Both the position numbers and the translations under genes were made by a program. A DNA stretch of 64,000 nt from an uncultured Flavobacteriales bacterium (GTDB lineage Bacteria; Bacteroidota; Bacteroidia; Flavobacteriales_G; Salibacteraceae): the NCBI GenBank assembly GCA_943788725.1, contig CALSRJ010000002.1:124001-188000 (forward strand), written 5' to 3'. The notes under the pieces are model-generated. The model was not told the origin of the DNA and made no database searches. It saw nothing but the letters and a program-made list of their open reading frames with translations. Shown piece by piece: positions 44,997-52,784 of the stretch (positions are counted from its first letter, which is position 1; every line of letters begins with the position of its first letter).

Positions 44997-46436
44997 TTAA
45001 TCAAAGGACAAATAGGCTTCTAAGCCGTGTATTCCACCTTCTCTTCCGAATCCGCTTTCCTTGAAACCACCAAACGGACTCGTCGGGTCAAACTTGTTGT
45101 AGGTGTTTGCCCAGACAACCCCTGCTTTCAGCTCCTTGGTCAGTTGAAAGATCTTTGATCCTTTGTCTGTCCAAACACCAGCGCTCAACCCGTAAGGGGT
45201 ATTGTTCGCTTTCTCGATCACCTCCTCGATCGTTCGAAAGGTCTGGATCGCCAATACCGGTCCGAAGATTTCTTCTTGAGCGATGCGATTGCTTTGTGCC
45301 ACGTTGGTGAAGAGTGTCGGTTTGCACCAATAGCCTTTCTCCGGCAGGTTACATGCGGGTTGGTAGATTTCCGCTCCTTCTTCGCTTCCCAGTTTCAGGT
45401 AACGCTCAATGGTCTTGAGTTGTGCCTTCGAGTTGATAGCGCCTATGTCCGTGTTCTTATCCATCGGGTCTCCTACGATCAGGCTATCCATCCTTCTCTT
45501 CAACTTGGCAAGGACCTCATCGTAAACGGTCTCTTGCACAAATAACCTGGATCCAGCGCAACAAACATGTCCCTGATTGAAATAGATGCCGTTGATGATT
45601 CCCTCCACGGCAGCATCGATGGGTGCATCGTCAAAAATGATGTTGGCGGCCTTTCCTCCCAATTCCAAGGTGACTTTCTTGCCTCCTTGAATCGCCGCTT
45701 TGTAGATCTGCTTTCCCACTTCTGTTGAACCTGTAAATGCCAGCTTTTTCGGCGTTGGGTGAGCCGTCATGAGCGCGCCCGTAGCACCATCTCCGGTGAT
45801 GATGTTGACTACCCCGGGAGGCAGTCCAGCTTCGTCTATCACCTCGGCCAATTTGAGTGCGGTAAGGGAGGTGGTCTCCGCAGGCTTCAAGACCACCGTA
45901 TTTCCACAAGCCAATGCCGGAGCGATTTTCCATGCCGCCATCAAGAGTGGGAAGTTCCATGGAATGATCTGAGCGGCAACGCCCAAGGGACGCATTTTTC
46001 GACCTGGGAAGACATAATCCAATTTATCGGCCCAACCTGCGTAGTAGAAGAAATGAGCGGCAGCCAGTGGAATGTCAATATCGCGTGACTCCCGGATCGG
46101 CTTTCCCCCGTCCATGGATTCGATTACGGCAAACTCTCTACTCTTCTCTTGAATGATACGGGCAATGCGAAAAATGTATTTGCCACGTTCAGCCCCCGAA
46201 AGGCTCGACCAGCCGTCAAATGCATGATCAGCTGCTTTAAATGCGGCGTCCACATCCTTTTTTCCAGCCAAAGCAATGGAGGCTATTCTCTTTTCAGTAG
46301 CGGGATTTGACGTGTCAAAGTAGCTACCATCACTCGGCTTGATCCATTTTCCGCCAATGAACAAGCCATACTCCGATTGAAGTTGAATGTGCGAAGTGCT
46401 TTCAGGTGCAGCAGATAGGTTCCAGTCCTTTGTCAT
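44997..46436 (-). CDS. Aldehyde dehydrogenase (ALDH16 N-terminal domain-like)
   Basis: A 479-residue NAD(P)-dependent aldehyde dehydrogenase. It has IIPWNFPLLMAAWKIAPALACG, the FTGSTEVGK loop, catalytic Glu in VTLELGGKAA (about residue 258) and catalytic Cys in FNQGHVCCAGSR (about residue 292), and the C-terminal SPFGGFKESGFGREGG. It would oxidise an aldehyde to an acid. The neighbours are deoC upstream and the inactive dehydrogenase homologue downstream; DeoC releases acetaldehyde, so acetaldehyde is a reasonable substrate. The ATG at 46436 was taken because the in-frame codon at 46442 is a TTG only two codons earlier. Confidence 0.93.
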   Translation of the reverse strand: MTKDWNLSAAPESTSHIQLQSEYGLFIGGKWIKPSDGSYFDTSNPATEKRIASIALAGKKDVDAAFKAADHAFDGWSSLSGAERGKYIFRIARIIQEKSREFAVIESMDGGKPIRESRDIDIPLAAAHFFYYAGWADKLDYVFPGRKMRPLGVAAQIIPWNFPLLMAAWKIAPALACGNTVVLKPAETTSLTALKLAEVIDEAGLPPGVVNIITGDGATGALMTAHPTPKKLAFTGSTEVGKQIYKAAIQGGKKVTLELGGKAANIIFDDAPIDAAVEGIINGIYFNQGHVCCAGSRLFVQETVYDEVLAKLKRRMDSLIVGDPMDKNTDIGAINSKAQLKTIERYLKLGSEEGAEIYQPACNLPEKGYWCKPTLFTNVAQSNRIAQEEIFGPVLAIQTFRTIEEVIEKANNTPYGLSAGVWTDKGSKIFQLTKELKAGVVWANTYNKFDPTSPFGGFKESGFGREGGIHGLEAYLSFD

Positions 46437-46442
46437 GTTCAA

Positions 46443-47357
46443 TCAATCCTTTGAAAAATAGTGCGGGGACTGGTACAGTCCTGTTTGTTGCTTGCGTAAT
46501 TGCATTAAAATATCGTTTGCCAATCTACTGGCGCCGAAGCGAAATCGCTTATGGGTGAGCCAATCCTCTCCCAGCACTTCTTTTACCATCATCAAGTAAT
46601 GCAATGCTGTCTTCGCATCAGAAATCCCGCCAGCCGGCTTCATTCCTACCCGAATACCCGTGCGGTCGTAATGATCTGAAATGGCCTCCAGCATGACGAG
46701 CGTGACTTGCATATTTGCCGCCTGTGCAATTTTTCCCGTACTCGTTTTTATGAACGTAGGATCTGCAAGAAGAGCAAGATCAGCTGCTTTGCGCACTTCA
46801 TCCAAGGAGCCAAGTTCACCTGTTTCCAAAATCACTTTTAGGTCGACTGAATGTTCCTTACACAGCGCATTCACCGCTTTGATCTCATCTAAAACGTAGG
46901 CGTATTCACCCGCTAGAAATCTACCTCTAGAAATGACCATATCTACTTCATCCGCGCCTTCTGTAATGGCAAAGCGCGTCTCTTCTAACTTCTGTTCCAA
47001 GGTAGACTGACCACTGGGAAAATAGGTCGCGACCGAAGCTACTCTCACTGCACTTCCCTTCAGCGCTTCTTTCGCCGTTCGAATCATGGTTGGATAAACA
47101 CAAACGGCTGCAACCGTTGGAATTCCCTCCAATTCATCGTGTGGATGTATCGCTTTGTAGCAGAGTTGTCGGACTTTTTGCGCTGTATCCGAACCTTCCA
47201 ACGTAGTTAAGTCGATCATGCTCAACGCCATGTGCAATCCCGCCACCTTCGCTTCCGACTTGATGCTGCGTGCTTTGATCCTAGCAATGCGGTCATTTAC
47301 TCCCATGAGATCCACAGGAACCGATGCTAATTCTACGCTTTTGTCCTTTACCGCCAT
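46443..47357 (-). CDS. deoC: Deoxyribose-phosphate aldolase, long type
   Basis: A 304-residue class I aldolase that splits 2-deoxyribose-5-phosphate into acetaldehyde and glyceraldehyde-3-phosphate in nucleoside breakdown. The TIM-barrel signatures include VAAVCVYPTMI, KVILETGELG and the Schiff-base Lys in FIKTSTGK, and GMKPAGGISD. The length matches the longer, eukaryotic-like DERA group rather than the E. coli type of about 255 residues. The ATG at 47357 was chosen because the longer start at 47396 would enclose a promoter box. It begins an operon with the two aldehyde dehydrogenase genes (stop to ATG six bases). Confidence 0.93.
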   Translation of the reverse strand: MAVKDKSVELASVPVDLMGVNDRIARIKARSIKSEAKVAGLHMALSMIDLTTLEGSDTAQKVRQLCYKAIHPHDELEGIPTVAAVCVYPTMIRTAKEALKGSAVRVASVATYFPSGQSTLEQKLEETRFAITEGADEVDMVISRGRFLAGEYAYVLDEIKAVNALCKEHSVDLKVILETGELGSLDEVRKAADLALLADPTFIKTSTGKIAQAANMQVTLVMLEAISDHYDRTGIRVGMKPAGGISDAKTALHYLMMVKEVLGEDWLTHKRFRFGASRLANDILMQLRKQQTGLYQSPHYFSKD

Positions 47358-47363
47358 TGCTGG

Positions 47364-47371
47364 CAAAACTA
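47364..47371 (-). promoter_or_regulatory. -7 promoter box at the deoC start
   Basis: The minus strand reads TAGTTTTG, an exact TAnnTTTG match, ending six bases before the deoC ATG at 47357. It would give a leaderless or near-leaderless message. Confidence 0.45.
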
Positions 47372-47473
47372 GCGGAAAACAGAAAAGACGGGCCATGCAT
47401 GAATAAATAGTATTAGTCTATAGAATTAGTAGATTAATTTTGTGTTAAGCACAGATAAGCGGCTTGATATTCA

Positions 47474-47481
47474 TACATTTG
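47474..47481 (+). promoter_or_regulatory. -7 promoter box of cysC
   Basis: TACATTTG is an exact TAnnTTTG match, 10 bases before the cysC ATG. It probably drives cysC, cysD and cysN. Confidence 0.5.
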
Positions 47482-47491
47482 CCCGCTCTTT

Positions 47492-48100
47492 ATGAAGGAC
47501 GAGGGAAACAATATTCACAGTGTTTTTGACGAGCTGATCCAGAAACCTGAAAAGGAAGCCTTTCTGAAACAGCGCGGAAAAGTGGTTTGGATGACAGGAC
47601 TTTCGGGTTCTGGAAAGACAACTTTGGCCAAGCACTTGGAACGCCAATTGTTGGAAAAAGGCTATTTCTCAAAGCTTCTGGATGGCGACAACGTTCGCGC
47701 TGGATTGAATAAAGGACTGGGCTTTTCGGAAGAGGACCGCCAAGAAAACATCCGACGGATTGCAGAAGTCTCTAAGCTGTTTTCAGATGGAGGAGTGATT
47801 TGCATCAACTGTTTCGTGAGTCCAACCCAAGGCATTCGCAACATGGCCAGGGACATCATTGGCGCCGATGACTTTCTTGAGGTGTACATCAATACCCCAT
47901 TAGAGGAATGCGAGAAGCGAGATGTAAAGGGCTTATATAAAAAGGCTCGGGCCGGTGAGATCAAAGATTTTACGGGCATTTCCGCACCATTTGAGGCGCC
48001 CAATGCACCTTCCATTGAGATCAAAACAAAAGACAAGACCATTCAAGCATCCGGCGACGAGCTTTTTGAAAAGCTATTGCCGTTCATTCGAATTAGCTAG
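47492..48100 (+). CDS. cysC: Adenylylsulfate kinase
   Basis: A 202-residue kinase that makes PAPS from adenylyl sulfate and ATP. The P-loop is GLSGSGKT (residues 36-43), followed by LLDGDNVRAGLNKGLGFSEEDRQENIRR and NTPLEECEKRDVKGLYKKARAGEIKDFTGISAPFE-type substrate segments. It starts the cysC-cysD-cysN operon, with cysD beginning after three bases. PAPS is used either for sulfate reduction or by sulfotransferases; no reductase or sulfotransferase is in this window. Confidence 0.96.
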   Translation: MKDEGNNIHSVFDELIQKPEKEAFLKQRGKVVWMTGLSGSGKTTLAKHLERQLLEKGYFSKLLDGDNVRAGLNKGLGFSEEDRQENIRRIAEVSKLFSDGGVICINCFVSPTQGIRNMARDIIGADDFLEVYINTPLEECEKRDVKGLYKKARAGEIKDFTGISAPFEAPNAPSIEIKTKDKTIQASGDELFEKLLPFIRIS

Positions 48101-48103
48101 ATC

Positions 48104-49006
48104 ATGAAATACAATTTGACACACCTGAAAGAATTGGAGTCGGAGGCGATCTTCATCATCCGTGAGGTAGTTGCTCAGTTTGACAATCCCGCCTTGCTTT
48201 TTTCAGGAGGTAAGGATTCCATCGTTTGCTATCACCTAGCCAAGAAGGCCTTTTGGCCGGCCAAGATCCCCTTTCCACTGGTTCACGTTGACACAGGACA
48301 CAACTTCTCTGAAACCATTGCTTTCCGAGACAGCCTCGTTGAAAAGGACGGAGCTGAATTGATTGTAGGTTCGGTGCAAGACAGCATTGACCAAGGAAAG
48401 GTGGTCGAAGAAACAGGCTTCAACGCGAGTCGAAATGGACTGCAAACCGTGACCCTCCTCGAAACCATCGAAAAGCACAAATTCGATGCCTGTATGGGTG
48501 GTGCCCGAAGAGATGAAGAAAAAGCCCGCGCCAAAGAACGCTTCTTTTCGCACCGAGATGAATTTGGTCAGTGGGACCCAAAGAACCAACGTCCCGAGCT
48601 GTGGAACTTGTTCAACGGGATGAAGAACTTCGGTGAAAACTTCCGAATCTTCCCGATTAGTAATTGGACAGAGATGGATGTTTGGCAGTATATCCTGCAT
48701 GAAAACATCGACCTCCCTTCTCTTTACTTCTCTCATGAGCGTGATGTTTTCATCCGAGAAGGAGTCATATACTCCGACGGTGAGTTCATGCCAAAGAGAC
48801 CAGAAGAGAAGATCGAGAAGCGCATCGTTCGTTTCCGAACGATTGGAGACATGACATGCACTGGAGCAGTGGAGTCGCCCGCAGATGATTTGGCAAAAAT
48901 CATTGAAGAGGTTGCAGCAACCCGCACAACGGAACGCGGAACCCGCTCCGATGACAAGCGATCTGAAGCCGCAATGGAAGATCGAAAAAAGGAAGGCTAC
49001 TTCTAA
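48104..49006 (+). CDS. cysD: Sulfate adenylyltransferase subunit 2
   Basis: A 300-residue ATP pyrophosphatase that makes adenylyl sulfate. The PP-loop is LLFSGGKDSIV (SGGKDS at 34-39), and the family signatures HVDTGHNF, MGGARRDEEKARAKERF and NWTEMDVWQYI follow. The C-terminus carries CTGAVES and a basic tail. It works as a complex with CysN. It lies between cysC (3 bases) and cysN (41 bases), in the usual order. Confidence 0.97.
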   Translation: MKYNLTHLKELESEAIFIIREVVAQFDNPALLFSGGKDSIVCYHLAKKAFWPAKIPFPLVHVDTGHNFSETIAFRDSLVEKDGAELIVGSVQDSIDQGKVVEETGFNASRNGLQTVTLLETIEKHKFDACMGGARRDEEKARAKERFFSHRDEFGQWDPKNQRPELWNLFNGMKNFGENFRIFPISNWTEMDVWQYILHENIDLPSLYFSHERDVFIREGVIYSDGEFMPKRPEEKIEKRIVRFRTIGDMTCTGAVESPADDLAKIIEEVAATRTTERGTRSDDKRSEAAMEDRKKEGYF

Positions 49007-49047
49007 GAAACAAGACAGACCTAAGACATAAGCAAGCACGCATTAAC

Positions 49048-50319
49048 ATGAGCGATACTACAGGATATTTGGACATGGAGCTCCTACGCTTTACAACCGC
49101 AGGAAGCGTTGACGACGGGAAGAGCACCCTCATTGGACGACTGCTTTACGATAGCAAGGCGATCTTCCAAGATCAGATGGAAGCCGTTGAAAAGGCCAGT
49201 AAGCGCATAGGTGGCGAAGGTGAAGTAAACCTTGCGCTCTTGACGGACGGACTCCGTTCTGAGCGAGAGCAAGGGATTACCATTGACGTCGCATACCGCT
49301 ACTTCGCTACCCCAAAGCGGAAGTTCATCATCGCTGACACTCCTGGACACATCCAGTACACGCGAAACATGGTGACAGGAGCAAGTACTGCGAACCTCGC
49401 CATTATCTTGGTTGACGCGCGTCACGGGTTGGTAGAACAGACTGCGCGCCACAGCTTCATCGCGTCTCTTTTGGGCATCAAGCACGTGATTTACTGTATC
49501 AACAAGATGGACCTTGTAGAATACTCCCAAGAGCGCTATGAGGAGATCAAGGACCAACTGGACGACTTCACATCCAAGTTGGAAATCAATGACATTCGAT
49601 ACATCCCGATCAGTGCGCTCTTTGGCGACAACGTTGTGGATCGTTCCAAAAAAATGGATTGGTATGGCGGATCAACTTTGCTCTATACGCTCGAGACCGT
49701 GCACATCGCAAGTGATGCCAACCATGTAGATTGCCGCTTCCCAGTTCAGACTGTGATCCGCCCTCAGACCACTGAATTTCACGATTACAGGGGATATGCC
49801 GGTCGTGTGGCAGGAGGAGTATTCAAGAAGGGCGATGAAGTCATTGTTCTCCCTTCAGGATTCAGTTCTAAGATTGCCAAGATCGACAGTTTTGACGGTG
49901 AAATCGAGGAAGCCTTTCCTCCGATGAGTTGCACCTTGTTATTAGAAGACGACATCGACGTGAGCCGAGGAGACATGATCGTAAGGGTAAACAACCAACC
50001 GGATGTCAGCCAAGATCATGAGATGATGGTATGTTGGATGAGTACACGTCCGTTGCAGCTCAACGGTAAGTACGCCGTAAAGCATACGTCACGATCCGCC
50101 CGCTGCATTATCAAAGAAATCCGTTACAAGGTCGACATCAATTCCTTGCATCGCTTGGAAGATGACAAAAACATCAAGATGAACGACATTGCTCGCATTA
50201 CCATACGCACCACAGTTCCGCTCTTCACCGATCGCTACCAACGTAACCGCAATACGGGCAGCATTATCTTGATCGATGAAAGCACGAACGAAACTGTGGG
50301 CGCTGGAATGATCCTATAA
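49048..50319 (+). CDS. cysN: Sulfate adenylyltransferase subunit 1 (GTPase)
   Basis: A 423-residue EF-Tu-like GTPase that drives the CysD reaction. It has the P-loop TAGSVDDGKSTLIG (GSVDDGKS at 19-26), the switch region LRSEREQGITIDVAYRYF, DTPGHIQYTRNM and NKMDL, then two beta-barrel domains. Length fits the stand-alone CysN, without a fused APS kinase domain, which agrees with the separate cysC gene. Its stop lies 16 bases from the convergent tonB gene. Confidence 0.97.
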   Translation: MSDTTGYLDMELLRFTTAGSVDDGKSTLIGRLLYDSKAIFQDQMEAVEKASKRIGGEGEVNLALLTDGLRSEREQGITIDVAYRYFATPKRKFIIADTPGHIQYTRNMVTGASTANLAIILVDARHGLVEQTARHSFIASLLGIKHVIYCINKMDLVEYSQERYEEIKDQLDDFTSKLEINDIRYIPISALFGDNVVDRSKKMDWYGGSTLLYTLETVHIASDANHVDCRFPVQTVIRPQTTEFHDYRGYAGRVAGGVFKKGDEVIVLPSGFSSKIAKIDSFDGEIEEAFPPMSCTLLLEDDIDVSRGDMIVRVNNQPDVSQDHEMMVCWMSTRPLQLNGKYAVKHTSRSARCIIKEIRYKVDINSLHRLEDDKNIKMNDIARITIRTTVPLFTDRYQRNRNTGSIILIDESTNETVGAGMIL

Positions 50320-50335
50320 AGGATCGGGGTGCATT

Positions 50336-51016
50336 TTAGCGCAGCGTGAAGTTCACAGGGAGCTTCATGTTAACGGGAACCTTTCGTGGTCCCTGCTGTC
50401 CTGGCTTCCAATTCGGCATTTTCTTTATCAATCGGATTACTTCGTCACTCAGCACGATGTGAGGCGAACCCAAGATTTCAAATGAACGTTCGTCAATCTC
50501 GCCTTTGGCATTGACCACAAATTTGATGAAGACCTTTCCTTGAATTCGATGGTCTTTAGCATAGTCTGGATAATGCAAATTATCCTTTAGAAACTTCGCC
50601 AGTCCCGAATCTCCACCAGGGAATTCGGGGTACACATCTGGAAAATCAAGTGGATCAATGGTTGGACCATCGGCTGTCTCCACGGTAACGATTTCATCCA
50701 TCCATGAAAGATCAATATCTGGTAATTCGGAGGGATCTGTGCTCTTCGGTAATATCTGAAAGGTAGGGATGAAACCAGCGGTCACCACTTGCGGAGACAC
50801 TCCTTCATTGACTTTTGGCGGCGGTTTTGGCAGTGCTTTCGTAATTGGAATCGGATCCTCTTCGATCCAAACGGGATCTTCTCTACTTACCTTCTCTACG
50901 TTTCCATCCAAAGGTCTTCCGTGTTCCAAAGCACACAAGGATGCGGATAGGGCTATGGTCAAACCCAACAACATTCTGAAGCTGGGCTTTTGTTCTGGGG
51001 TGTTTGTAATCATCAT
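50336..51016 (-). CDS. TonB-like energy transducer (first of two)
   Basis: A 226-residue TonB-like protein. It has an N-terminal membrane segment (about residues 14-30, LLGLTIALSASLCALEHG), a Pro-rich linker (KALPKPPPKV), and the C-terminal TonB domain with YPEFPGGDSGLAKFLKDNLHYP, IQGKVFIKFVVNAKGEI and MPNWKPGQQGPRKVPVNMKLPVNF. It would carry the energy of the proton motive force to outer membrane receptors. The ATG at 51016 or 51013 is preferred over an upstream start at 51070. It follows another tonB gene, separated by a terminator. Confidence 0.9.
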   Translation of the reverse strand: MMITNTPEQKPSFRMLLGLTIALSASLCALEHGRPLDGNVEKVSREDPVWIEEDPIPITKALPKPPPKVNEGVSPQVVTAGFIPTFQILPKSTDPSELPDIDLSWMDEIVTVETADGPTIDPLDFPDVYPEFPGGDSGLAKFLKDNLHYPDYAKDHRIQGKVFIKFVVNAKGEIDERSFEILGSPHIVLSDEVIRLIKKMPNWKPGQQGPRKVPVNMKLPVNFTLR

Positions 51017-51117
51017 GGCGTTAGGATTTTCTTTTCCAACGCCTAGGCATCGCCGCTGATTGTAAGGCATAAACCCATGTTGAGAATACGGCGGACTTGC
51101 TTGAGGGAGGGCATAAA

Positions 51118-51143
51118 AAAAGCCCCAATCTCTCGGGGCTTTT
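51118..51143 (-). terminator. Intrinsic terminator between the two tonB genes
   Basis: A 9 bp perfect stem (AAAAGCCCC at 51118-51126 with GGGGCTTTT at 51135-51143) and an eight-base loop; on the minus strand it runs into seven T. It ends transcription of the tonB gene at 51162-51836. Confidence 0.9.
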
Positions 51144-51161
51144 CAATATGGGTAGAAGCAT

Positions 51162-51836
51162 TTACTTCAAGATAAAGCGGAACGGCAATTTGTAATAAAC
51201 CCTCACGGCCTTGCCACGTTGACGTCCTGGCTTCCAATCTGGCATGCTCTTCACCACACGAATCGCCTCGGCGTCCAGTGCTGGGTGCACACCTCTCAAA
51301 ATGGTAATCATATCGTCGTTGATCGAACCGTCCTCCATCACAACGAATTGGACATACACGATTCCTTGAATTCCTGCATCTTTTGCGATAGCGGGGAACT
51401 TAGTGTTCTTACCTAAGAACTCAAAAAGAGCACGCTCTCCACCTGGAAACTCTGGATTCTCCTCAACGATCGTAAAAATCTGAGGCTCTTCTGCCACCTC
51501 ATCCGGAATATCAACGAACTCGATCATCTCATCCTCATCACTCTCCGTGTCTTCAATCTCCAATTCCTCCTCAAGCTCTTCGTCATCCTCTACTATCTCG
51601 ATGATCGTAGTTTGGGGGGGTGGGGGTGGGGGGGGCGGAGGTTGCTGTTGGGTAATCGGGATCATCTCCTCTTCATCCAGTTCGATGTCGAGCTCTCCGA
51701 GCTTGCCCACATCACCTTCGTACTGCGTCCATTCAAAGGCCACAAGCACCACACCCAGCGATATCAGCAAACCGATCAGGAAGTATACTCCCTTTTTATT
51801 TTCGATGTCTGCTTCTGGATTCTTCTTTAATTGCAT
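51162..51836 (-). CDS. TonB-like energy transducer with poly-Pro linker (second)
   Basis: A 224-residue TonB-like protein with a transmembrane segment (about residues 16-34, VYFLIGLLISLGVVLVAFEW), an acidic spacer, a run of nine Pro after QQQ, and a C-terminal TonB domain with EENPEFPGGERALFEFLGKN, IQGIVYVQFVVMEDGSI and MPDWKPGRQRGKAVRVYYKLPFRF. The poly-Pro run is encoded by G-tracts (51614-51635 on the plus strand) prone to slippage. The ATG at 51836 gives MQLKKNPEADIENKKG, the usual start. It is expressed with its own terminator and precedes the other tonB gene. Confidence 0.93.
   Translation of the reverse strand: MQLKKNPEADIENKKGVYFLIGLLISLGVVLVAFEWTQYEGDVGKLGELDIELDEEEMIPITQQQPPPPPPPPPQTTIIEIVEDDEELEEELEIEDTESDEDEMIEFVDIPDEVAEEPQIFTIVEENPEFPGGERALFEFLGKNTKFPAIAKDAGIQGIVYVQFVVMEDGSINDDMITILRGVHPALDAEAIRVVKSMPDWKPGRQRGKAVRVYYKLPFRFILK
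51614..51635. repeat. G-tract encoding the TonB poly-proline linker
   Basis: Runs of seven, five and eight G on the plus strand, each broken by a single T, read as Pro codons on the minus strand. Long G runs can slip in replication or sequencing and could form a quadruplex. The frame is intact in this sequence. Confidence 0.7.
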
Positions 51837-51925
51837 ACGTTCTCGTATTTCGACGACCAAAATAGTCACAACCTTTCGGATTGTAAACCCGCAAGGGTTA
51901 AATTTTGGTCATTTTTAGAATTAGG

Positions 51926-52303
51926 TCACAAATACCCCTTTACACCATAGACCGCTCCAAAGACAGTCAATCCAGTAAAAGAGCCTATGGCGTTGAACAC
52001 CATATCCATGCTCTCAACGGAACGACCAATGAACACTGACCCTTGCAGAAGCTCGATCAACACCCCATATAGAACGGTAATTACAAATACTTTCCGCATG
52101 GTTTGAAAGCGCAAAACTCGGTAGCTAGATTGCTTCAAAAACCCTTCGGTGAGTAAAAAACTTAAAACTCCAAATAGCAAGGCATGAATGGCTAGATCGG
52201 CATTCTGAACCTTTGAACTATCGAATTGATCTCCCGGCAATCCGCAGAGCACCAAAATCATAACCGCCCAGGTTAGGCCCAGGTAGTTGAATTTGAAGAA
52301 CAT
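51926..52303 (-). CDS. VanZ-like family membrane protein
   Basis: A 125-residue membrane protein with four predicted helices (VMILVLCGLPG, ALLFGVLSFLL, VITVLYGVLIELLQG, and a last one near the C-terminus). The family motif ELLQ and the VESMDMVFNAIGSFTG segment match VanZ-like proteins, which are widespread and have no firm function apart from teicoplanin resistance in one case. It starts four bases after gcvH, in the same operon. The ATG at 52303 was chosen; the upstream start at 52354 would lie inside gcvH. Confidence 0.85.
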   Translation of the reverse strand: MFFKFNYLGLTWAVMILVLCGLPGDQFDSSKVQNADLAIHALLFGVLSFLLTEGFLKQSSYRVLRFQTMRKVFVITVLYGVLIELLQGSVFIGRSVESMDMVFNAIGSFTGLTVFGAVYGVKGYL

Positions 52304-52307
52304 GGTA

Positions 52308-52688
52308 TCAGGCTCCGATTTCGGTTTTATAATCGTCGGCAGACATGAGATCATCCAGTTGCGAGGCGTCCGCTATTTTCACCTTGATCATCCAGCCATC
52401 ACCGTACGGGTCGCTATTGACCGTCTCTGGAGCGTCTGTCAATGCGCCATTCACTTCAATCACCTCACCGGAAATCGGCATGAACAGGTCTGAAACCGTC
52501 TTTACGGCCTCAACGGTTCCAAACACCTCCTCTTGATCAAGGGAGTCACCCTCGGATTCGATCTCGATATATACCACGTCACCCAATTCTCCTTGAGCGT
52601 AATCTGTAACGCCAATGACCGCTGTATCACCATCCACTTTGACCCACTCGTGGTCTTTGGTATATTTCAAGTCTGCTGGAATGTTCAT
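52308..52688 (-). CDS. gcvH: Glycine cleavage system H protein
   Basis: A 126-residue lipoyl carrier of the glycine cleavage complex. The lipoylated Lys is K63 in [17 protein letters not shown], and [20 protein letters not shown] is the typical start. The C-terminus is YKTEIGA-like. It shuttles the aminomethyl group between GcvP, GcvT and the lipoamide dehydrogenase, whose genes are elsewhere. The gene is the first of a gcvH-vanZ-like pair; a -7 promoter box lies 17 bases before its ATG. Confidence 0.97.
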   Translation of the reverse strand: MNIPADLKYTKDHEWVKVDGDTAVIGVTDYAQGELGDVVYIEIESEGDSLDQEEVFGTVEAVKTVSDLFMPISGEVIEVNGALTDAPETVNSDPYGDGWMIKVKIADASQLDDLMSADDYKTEIGA

Positions 52689-52705
52689 ATCGAAAAATGT
52701 TTGAG

Positions 52706-52713
52706 CAAACCTA
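52706..52713 (-). promoter_or_regulatory. -7 promoter box of gcvH
   Basis: The minus strand reads TAGGTTTG, an exact TAnnTTTG match, 17 bases before the gcvH ATG. It lies in the short gap between sprA and gcvH. Confidence 0.5.
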
Positions 52714-52784
52714 CATGAATCTTTTTAGGATTACGAGGCTTCCCCATCGAAAATAATCACCGCTTTTGAACGAGGTATTCACAC

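Noticed and set aside
44997-46436. Reading the aldehyde dehydrogenase as a betaine aldehyde dehydrogenase
   Set aside because: Nothing in the motif set identifies the substrate; the neighbouring deoC and the inactive homologue favour an ALDH16-like reading.
48236-49039. A 267-residue open frame on the minus strand across cysD
   Set aside because: It lies wholly opposite a clear cysD gene with conserved PP-loop and family motifs, and its product has no recognisable domain. It is a codon-usage shadow.
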